Assembly (NCBI GenBank): GCA_937896205.1
Contig: CALBNA010000050.1
Coordinates: 1-11,931, forward strand
DNA length: 11,931 bases
Direction: 5' to 3'
DNA from: an uncultured Campylobacter sp.
GTDB taxonomy: Bacteria; Campylobacterota; Campylobacteria; Campylobacterales; Campylobacteraceae
Notes under the pieces: model-generated
The model's input: the letters and a program-made list of their open reading frames with translations, nothing else
Told to the model about the DNA's origin: nothing
Database searches by the model: none
Made by a program: the position numbers and the translations under genes
Shown: in pieces, positions 7,681-11,931 of the stretch
Position numbering within the stretch: position 1 is the stretch's first letter
Layout: every line of letters begins with the position of its first letter

Positions 7681-8084
7681 ACGTCTAGTTTTTGGGGAAT
7701 TTTTACGATATTTGCGTCCAACGGACTGAAAAACTCGGCATCGTTTTCTATATCGTTTTTGTATCTGTTAAACTGGTCGCTCAATAAAAGCAGCCAGTCT
7801 ACGAAGTCATCGTTTGCGGGTCCTTGTAGATCCCTTGCTTCGCCGCAAATTTCCTCGGCTAAAGTAGTTAATTTTAATATAGGATCAAGCTTCATAAAGC
7901 CTGCGGCAGACTTAATATTATGAAAAATTCTAAAAAGCTCGCCGATATAGCCGCTATACCTATCCGGCCTGGTGAGCCCTATGATGAGCGGTTCCATCAG
8001 ATCGCACATCAAGGAGTAATGCGACAAAAACTCCTCCACGATGTCGTAAGAGTAGTCTATCTCGAGGCTTCTTAGTATTCCCAT
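7677..8084 (-). CDS. Stand-alone HPt (histidine phosphotransfer) domain protein
   Basis: A 135-residue soluble protein made essentially of one four-helix HPt domain. The phosphorylation motif is HNIKSAAGFM, with His55 as the likely phospho-acceptor and Lys58 three residues later, as in HPt and CheA P1 domains (H-x-x-K-S/G). There is no kinase, ATPase or receiver domain, and no membrane segment. Such proteins relay phosphoryl groups between a hybrid kinase and a response regulator, and no such partner is encoded in the window. AAGGA (8091-8095 on the plus strand as TCCTT) lies 6 bases before the ATG. The last codons carry the ssrA promoter. The gene is divergent from panB. The HPt fold is well supported; the pathway is unknown. 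Confidence 0.85.
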   Translation of the reverse strand: MGILRSLEIDYSYDIVEEFLSHYSLMCDLMEPLIIGLTRPDRYSGYIGELFRIFHNIKSAAGFMKLDPILKLTTLAEEICGEARDLQGPANDDFVDWLLLLSDQFNRYKNDIENDAEFFSPLDANIVKIPQKLDV

Positions 8085-8110
8085 TTATTTTCCTTAAAAC
8101 TATTATCGTG

Positions 8111-8116
8111 ATTCTA
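8111..8116 (-). promoter_or_regulatory. Putative -10 for the HPt gene
   Basis: On the minus strand, TAGAAT preceded by TGT, an extended -10-like element 27 bases before the start codon. It would give a leader of about 20 bases containing AAGGA. GATAAT nearer the gene is too close to the ribosome site. Confidence 0.35.
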
Positions 8117-8128
8117 ACATTTTTTTGA

Positions 8129-8134
8129 TAAAAT
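8129..8134 (+). promoter_or_regulatory. Putative -10 for panB
   Basis: TAAAAT preceded by TTTTTTTGA, in the T-rich extended -10 style seen before Campylobacter genes. It would start transcription near 8141 and leave a short leader with AAGGAGG at 8157-8163. It is nearly back to back with the HPt promoter. Confidence 0.4.
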
Positions 8135-8168
8135 TAAAAATAAAATACCTAAATTTAAGGAGGAATTT

Positions 8169-8972
8169 ATGTTAAAAAATGATAAAAAAGTTACAATTTA
8201 TGATATAATTAATAAAAAGGGTGTTGAGCCCATCATTATGATCACGGCTTATGACGCTCTTTTTGCGCGGCTTTTTGACGATTACGTCGATATTATCTTG
8301 GTCGGCGACAGTCTAAATATGAGCTTTAACGGCAAAAAAGACACGCTAAGCCTAAAAATGGACGACGCGCTTTATCACATTAAGGCTGTTTTGCAGGGCG
8401 CAAAGCATGCTTTTGTCGTGGCAGATATGCCTTTTGGCAGCTATTTTAGCGAAAAAGACGCGCTAAAAAATGCGGCCAAATTTATCAAAGCCGGCGCAGA
8501 CGCAGTCAAATTTGAAGGCGGTTTAAAAGCCGCTCCTATCGTAAAAAGGCTCGCTAGCGAGGGTATAAACGTGATGGCTCACATCGGGCTCATGCCTCAG
8601 TTTGTGCGAAACGAGGGCGGCTACAAGATAAAAGGACGCAGCGAGGCTGACGAGGTGCGCCTTATCGAAGAAGCGCAGGCCCTGGAGCATGCGGGGGCAT
8701 TCTCGGCGGTGCTAGAGGGCACGGTTAGCAGCGTCGCTGCAAAGGTCGCAAAGAGCGTGCAAATGCCTATTGTCGGTATCGGCGCGGGTGCCGACGTGGA
8801 CGGACAGGTGCTCGTGTGGAGCGATATGCTCGGCTTTTTTGACGAGTTTAAGCCAAAATTCGTTAAACGATACCTTGACGGCGCAAATTTGGTGCGAACG
8901 GCGGTAGAAACTTACGCCCGCGAAGTTAGAAAAAAGACCTTCCCCTGCGAGGAGTTCGAGTACAAAATTTAG
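8169..8972 (+). CDS. panB: 3-methyl-2-oxobutanoate hydroxymethyltransferase PanB
   Basis: Transfers a hydroxymethyl group from 5,10-methylene-tetrahydrofolate to alpha-ketoisovalerate to make ketopantoate, the first committed step of pantothenate and CoA synthesis; cytoplasmic. The 267-residue product has the family's TIM-barrel motifs: ITAYDA (25-30), VGDS with Asp47 and Ser48 as metal and substrate ligands, ADMPFGSY with Asp86, VKFEGG with Lys114 and Glu116, AHIGLMPQ with His138, LEGT with the general base Glu183, and GIGAG near 203. The length is normal. AAGGAGG lies 5 bases before the ATG. The usual partner panC does not follow it here; the next gene is unrelated. The first 16 codons are AT-rich compared with the rest, probably to keep the start unstructured. 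Confidence 0.97.
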   Translation: MLKNDKKVTIYDIINKKGVEPIIMITAYDALFARLFDDYVDIILVGDSLNMSFNGKKDTLSLKMDDALYHIKAVLQGAKHAFVVADMPFGSYFSEKDALKNAAKFIKAGADAVKFEGGLKAAPIVKRLASEGINVMAHIGLMPQFVRNEGGYKIKGRSEADEVRLIEEAQALEHAGAFSAVLEGTVSSVAAKVAKSVQMPIVGIGAGADVDGQVLVWSDMLGFFDEFKPKFVKRYLDGANLVRTAVETYAREVRKKTFPCEEFEYKI

Positions 8973-8988
8973 CTTGTTTTAGCTAAAT
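8967..8988. repeat. 8-bp hairpin at the panB stop codon
   Basis: ATTTAGCT and AGCTAAAT are exact reverse complements around a TGTTTT loop, and the TAG stop lies in the left arm. No T-tract follows, so it is a poor Rho-independent terminator. It may be an attenuated terminator or an mRNA 3'-end structure. Confidence 0.4.
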
Positions 8989-8998
8989 CTAGTCGGCG

Positions 8999-9130
8999 GG
9001 GCAAATTTGGCCACCTAGCAAATGACGGCAAATTTGAGCCTTAGGCGTTAAATTTGACGAACAGAGTTTGAGTTAAATTTAAACGCTTGCATTCGCCCGC
9101 CCCTCGTCAAATTTGACGGGCAAATTTGGC
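8999..9130. repeat. Cluster of CAAATTTG palindromic words downstream of panB
   Basis: Six AAATTT-centred words lie within about 130 bases: GGCAAATTTGGCC (near 9000), GGCAAATTTGAGCC (9027-9040), TTAAATTTGACG (9048-9059), GTTAAATTTAAAC (9072-9084), the perfect palindrome CGTCAAATTTGACG (9105-9118) and GGGCAAATTTGGC (9118-9130). Several have GC-rich palindromic flanks. The spacer has no gene. The role is unknown. Confidence 0.6.
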
Positions 9131-9168
9131 TATCAAAACAAGGCTAGATTAAAAACAAGGAGCGAGTT

Positions 9169-10056
9169 TTGAAAATTTTATTGATTTTGGCGGCGTTTTT
9201 GTGCTCGCTAACGGCTTCAAATCCGAATTTTGGGCTAGGCATCGACAGTCTTGGCGAGCAAAGCGAGCAAACGCAGAACGAGAGGCGATTTTCTAAGCGC
9301 GAGGAGGCTGCGAGGCAGGCTATCGAAAATACCGACTATGACGCTGCTTTTAAGATTTTATCGCCGCTTTGCGAGGAGGGCGATGCGATGAGCTGCGCGG
9401 CGCTAGGCAGTATGCATTTTAGCGGGCTAGGAGCCCAGAAAAGCAGCGAAAAAGCCGAGCTTTTCTTTGAAAAATCGTGCGAGCTGGGAAACGGCACGGG
9501 CTGCTTTGACCTGGCGCTTTTAAACGTCAAGGAGGTTTTTGGCCCTAAAGATGAAAATAAAATATTTCGCCTCTACGAAAAAGGCTGCGAGCTGGGCTCT
9601 GAAGCGGCTTGCAACAACCTCGGCCTCATCTACGAATCGCAAAACGATCTCAAAAAGTCCGTAAATTTATATGCCAAAGCGTGCAGGAAATTTGACGGCG
9701 CGGGCTGCTACAACTACGGCAGGATGATGCACGAGGGTCTTGGAGCGGAGCGCGATCTAGCAAGCGCGCACAAGGCCTTTGACACCTCGTGCTACATGAA
9801 AAATGCGCTTGGCTGCTATGCTCTTGGCTACGTTTACGAGCACGCGCAGGGCGTGGAGTTTGCAGTTTACTACGCCTACGACGGGTATTCGCGCGCTTGC
9901 AAGCTCGGCAACGACGACGGCTGCAGGGCGCTCGGTTTTGAAAACTACGAAAAAAATATCGAAATTTACGAAAAATTCGAATCTATCGCGGAGGGTTGTA
10001 AATTTGGCAACGATAGCGACTGCAAGCTTTTAAAGGCAAGGATAGCGGAGTTTTAA
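9169..10056 (+). CDS. Secreted Hcp-like Sel1-repeat protein with seven CX7C pairs
   Basis: A 295-residue protein with an N-terminal signal peptide: a positive Lys2, a hydrophobic core over residues 3-13 and probable cleavage after TAS17. There is no lipobox at Cys12. Seven Sel1-like (TPR-related) repeats follow, each with a CX7C pair: Cys68/76, 104/112, 140/148, 172/180, 208/216, 243/251 and 276/284. The period is 32-36 residues. This is the pattern of the Helicobacter cysteine-rich proteins (Hcp), in which each pair forms a disulfide, so folding in the periplasm is expected. The start is TTG, chosen because AAGGAG (9157-9162) lies 6 bases upstream and the signal peptide follows at once. The ligand and role are unknown. 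It stands alone between repeat-rich spacers. The family is clear; the function is not. Confidence 0.9.
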   Translation: MKILLILAAFLCSLTASNPNFGLGIDSLGEQSEQTQNERRFSKREEAARQAIENTDYDAAFKILSPLCEEGDAMSCAALGSMHFSGLGAQKSSEKAELFFEKSCELGNGTGCFDLALLNVKEVFGPKDENKIFRLYEKGCELGSEAACNNLGLIYESQNDLKKSVNLYAKACRKFDGAGCYNYGRMMHEGLGAERDLASAHKAFDTSCYMKNALGCYALGYVYEHAQGVEFAVYYAYDGYSRACKLGNDDGCRALGFENYEKNIEIYEKFESIAEGCKFGNDSDCKLLKARIAEF

Positions 10057-10354
10057 GCTCGGACTGATTTGGTCGGCCGCGATCTGTGTTTTTCGTCAAA
10101 TTTAAGCTGATTTTTGAGATTTATTCGCTTCGGCCAGGCGGATAAATTTGAGCTTTGTTCGGTTTTAAAACCCTATCTTTACGGCGCTAAATTTGACGCT
10201 ACCGTCTTAAATTTGGCTTTTTTGCTCAAATTTAATCACCTTCTATCCCAAATTTACCGCTGAACGCCGAGTTAAATTTGAACAAAGCCCAAAGCCAAAA
10301 CTTACCCAAAATTTTGTAAAATGCGGCAAATTTACGAAAAATAGAGCCGAAAAA
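10057..10354. repeat. Repeat-rich intergenic stretch before ruvB
   Basis: There is no supported gene in these 298 bases. They contain eight AAATTT words, many as (T/G)(T/C)AAATTTG(A/G): near 10098, 10144, 10190, 10210, 10229, 10242, 10275 and 10327. A GGTTTTAAAACC palindrome is at 10161-10172. The 3' end carries the ruvB promoter. The composition resembles the spacer after panB. Confidence 0.5.
10315..10322 (+). promoter_or_regulatory. Putative extended -10 promoter of ruvB
   Basis: TG followed by TAAAAT (10317-10322) after an AAAATTT run. It is almost the same string as the promoter proposed at 2010-2017. The start codon is 33 bases further on, behind a weak AGAG ribosome site. Confidence 0.45.
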
Positions 10355-11374
10355 ATGGATAGAATAGTCGAAATAGAAAAAATAAGCTTTGAAAACGATT
10401 TTGAGGTGTCGCTGCGTCCCACGCGCTTTGAGGACTACATCGGACAGGAAAAGATCAAGCAAAATTTAGGAGTCTTTATAAGGGCCGCTAAAAAGCGCGG
10501 CGAGTGCCTAGATCACGTGCTTTTCTATGGGCCGCCGGGCCTTGGCAAGACGACGCTGGCGCACATCATCGCAAACGAAATGGGTGTGAGTATCAAGATG
10601 ACGGCCGCACCAATGATAGAAAAAAGCGGCGATCTAGCGGCGGTGCTGACAAATTTGCAAGAGGGCGACGTGCTATTTATCGACGAGATACATCGCCTCA
10701 GCCCCGCGATCGAGGAGGTGCTGTATCCTGCGATGGAGGACTTTCGCCTGGATATCATTATAGGCTCGGGACCTGCGGCGCAAACCATCAAGATCGACCT
10801 GCCTAAATTTACGCTCATCGGCGCTACGACGCGCGCGGGCATGATTTCGGCACCCCTGCGAGATAGATTTGGTATGGATTTTAGGTTGCAGTTTTATACC
10901 AGAGAGGAGCTGGCTCGTATCGTGCAGATCGCCTCGGTAAAGCTCGGCAAAGAGTGCGAAAAAGCCGCAGCTCTCGAGGTCGCCGCTCGCTCGCGCGCCA
11001 CGCCTAGGATCGCGCTGCGGCTACTAAAGCGCATACGAGATTTTGCTGAGGTAAACGACGAAGCCGTCATCTCGCAACCCCGCGCCAAAGAGGCTCTGGA
11101 CGCGCTTGGCGTAAACGACATCGGCTTTGACGAGATGGATATCAAGTACCTAGAAATCCTGCTTGCCGCCAAACGCCGCCCGATGGGTCTAAGCACGATC
11201 GCGGCGGCTCTAAGCGAGGACGAGGGCACGGTCGAGGACGTGATCGAGCCCTATCTGCTCGCTAACGGCTACATCGAGCGCACCGCCAAAGGCAGGCTGG
11301 CTAGCGCCAAAGCCTACGAGGTGTTTAAGCTCAAATTTGATGGGGATACGCAAAAGGGATTGTTTGAGGAGTGA
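10355..11374 (+). CDS. ruvB: Holliday junction branch-migration ATPase RuvB
   Basis: AAA+ motor that forms hexameric rings on DNA beside RuvA and drives branch migration in recombinational repair; cytoplasmic. The 339-residue product has the RuvB N-terminal signature [12 protein letters not shown] (20-31), Walker [10 protein letters not shown] (59-67), Walker B LFIDEIH (107-113), sensor 1 GATTRAG (156-162) and the arginine finger in APLRDRFG (Arg171). A C-terminal winged-helix domain follows (about 265-339), with the conserved [10 protein letters not shown] stretch. The length is normal. The ribosome site is weak. It is monocistronic here; ruvA and ruvC are not adjacent. Codon use is notably GC-rich compared with the next gene on the minus strand. 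Confidence 0.98.
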   Translation: MDRIVEIEKISFENDFEVSLRPTRFEDYIGQEKIKQNLGVFIRAAKKRGECLDHVLFYGPPGLGKTTLAHIIANEMGVSIKMTAAPMIEKSGDLAAVLTNLQEGDVLFIDEIHRLSPAIEEVLYPAMEDFRLDIIIGSGPAAQTIKIDLPKFTLIGATTRAGMISAPLRDRFGMDFRLQFYTREELARIVQIASVKLGKECEKAAALEVAARSRATPRIALRLLKRIRDFAEVNDEAVISQPRAKEALDALGVNDIGFDEMDIKYLEILLAAKRRPMGLSTIAAALSEDEGTVEDVIEPYLLANGYIERTAKGRLASAKAYEVFKLKFDGDTQKGLFEE

Positions 11375-11399
11375 GGCGAGTTGTTAAAAAATAAGTGGA

Positions 11400-11424
11400 A
11401 AGACTTGCAAGAGATGCAAGTCTT
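11400..11424. terminator. Hairpin between convergent ruvB and lipoprotein genes
   Basis: AAGACTTGCA and TGCAAGTCTT form a perfect 10-bp stem with an AGAGA loop. It lies 26 bases after ruvB and 6 bases after the convergent minus-strand stop. The plus strand lacks a T-tract. On the minus strand a T6 run follows about 10 bases later. It is likely a shared, imperfect bidirectional terminator. Confidence 0.55.
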
Positions 11425-11429
11425 AAGGT

Positions 11430-11792
11430 TTACCATCTAAATAGCCATTCGCCATTTGCCTGCTTGATTGCTTCGAGCGTGTTATAGTTAGCTATCTCTT
11501 CGCTATCTGGCGCCATAAAAACTACGGTAAATTTAAAAGCATTTTTTGCTATAGGTTTTATGTCGGTTACACGTAAAAGATCGGCACACTCGGCTTTAGT
11601 GTAGCGAAAAGTATTTATGCCAGAACTTCCTTTTGTCATGCGTGGTGCTTTACCGACTTCCATGTATTTATTATTTTTTTGCCAATTATAGCATGCCATA
11701 TTGGATAAAAACTCTTGCAGTCTAGGCTTGGCGCTTTCAAACTGCTCTCTAAAATCTTTTGGAGATTGGGTATTCGCCAACGCGTTGATCAC
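11430..11792 (-). CDS. Open remainder of the interrupted lipoprotein (hypothetical protein)
   Basis: These 120 codons are the body of the interrupted gene and could be annotated alone from a GTG at 11790-11792. No ribosome site precedes that GTG, and the product would lack the signal peptide and lipobox, so independent translation is doubtful. The sequence has a helical first half (about residues 10-32), a Ser/Gly-containing middle and a strand-rich C terminus, with Cys near residues 34 and 69. No family is recognised. Confidence 0.4.
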   Translation of the reverse strand: MINALANTQSPKDFREQFESAKPRLQEFLSNMACYNWQKNNKYMEVGKAPRMTKGSSGINTFRYTKAECADLLRVTDIKPIAKNAFKFTVVFMAPDSEEIANYNTLEAIKQANGEWLFRW

Positions 11793-11915
11793 GGACGGAG
11801 ATGTGGTTGTTGTACCACTTTAGTAGTTTCTATCTGACGCCTTTGGTAAATTTGGCATAGTGCAACCACCGAGAATAGTGGCAATTAGTGCAAAAGATGC
11901 GATTTTGGTTTTCAT
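11430..11915 (-). pseudogene. Lipoprotein gene interrupted by an in-frame stop at codon 32
   Basis: The ATG at 11913-11915 is preceded by AAGGAG at ideal spacing and opens a clear lipoprotein signal peptide with lipobox LGGC (Cys18), an expected Lgt substrate. After NY at residues 30-31 there is a TAA (11820-11822). The same frame then continues without any indel through SGTTTTSPS into a 120-codon body that ends at 11430. A single C-to-T change (CAA to TAA) would explain this, restoring NYQSGTTTTSPS and a lipoprotein of about 161 residues. The body contains two cysteines and ends in GEWLFRW, loosely like small NTF2-type lipoproteins; I do not recognise the family. It is less GC-rich than ruvB. 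A sequencing error, recent decay or stop readthrough could each account for the stop. Confidence 0.75.
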
Positions 11916-11931
11916 TTACTCTCCTTAAAAT

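Noticed and set aside
7648..7923. 91-codon plus-strand frame opposite the HPt gene
   Set aside because: It is a mirror of the HPt coding sequence that also covers the ssrA promoter; there is no ribosome site.
10161..10172. GGTTTTAAAACC palindrome as a terminator of the Sel1-repeat gene
   Set aside because: It has no loop and no T-tract and lies more than 100 bases after the stop; a chance palindrome in AT-rich spacer is likely.
8999..10354. Repeated AAATTT words as a possible CRISPR array
   Set aside because: The repeats are only about 8-14 bases, irregularly spaced, partly in both orientations, and interrupted by a gene; there are no cas genes.
1..11931. Mobile element, phage or defence island
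   Set aside because: No transposase, integrase, terminal repeats, attachment-site duplication at the tmRNA 3' end or defence-type genes are visible; the ssrA 3' flank runs into plain spacer and then frdB.

Overview
The window looks like chromosome from a Campylobacter species, probably one of the higher-GC members such as the C. showae/rectus/curvus group. That placement is an inference from gene content. The frdCAB order, a di-haem FrdC, an epsilonproteobacterial tmRNA tag and the dense use of AAATTT words all point to Campylobacterota. Almost everything here is core metabolism or housekeeping. I see no integrase, transposase, CRISPR array or toxin/antitoxin pair, and no evident undescribed system. 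The points of interest are regulatory sites, one broken gene and some unusual residues.

Region 1 (1-3412): the 5'-truncated end of a P1B-type copper-exporting ATPase, whose metal-binding N terminus lies off the window. It is followed by a TorD-like chaperone gene that overlaps lgt by 4 bases. Lgt attaches the diacylglyceryl lipid to lipoproteins. A dyad and an extended -10 promoter sit between copA and the TorD-like gene.

Region 2 (3413-6990): the menaquinol:fumarate reductase operon frdC-frdA-frdB, for anaerobic fumarate respiration. A perfect 12-bp inverted repeat precedes it and a clean intrinsic terminator closes it. All expected haem, flavin, active-site and Fe-S ligands are present. 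However, FrdC lacks the membrane glutamate of the E-pathway, and FrdA carries an insertion of about 14 residues.

Region 3 (6991-8168): AT-rich spacer, then ssrA (tmRNA) on the minus strand, encoding the tag ANNVNYAPAYAKAA. Its promoter is a perfect TTGACA-17-TATAAT whose -35 box contains the stop codon of the upstream stand-alone HPt-domain gene, also on the minus strand. panB diverges from that gene.

Region 4 (8169-11374): panB (pantothenate/CoA synthesis), a secreted Hcp-like Sel1-repeat protein with seven CX7C cysteine pairs, and ruvB (Holliday-junction helicase motor). The two intergenic stretches around the Sel1 gene are packed with palindromic (G/T)CAAATTTG(A/G)C-like words.

Region 5 (11375-11931): a hairpin between convergent genes, then a minus-strand lipoprotein gene. 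An in-frame TAA at codon 32 separates its intact signal peptide and lipobox from its 120-codon body.
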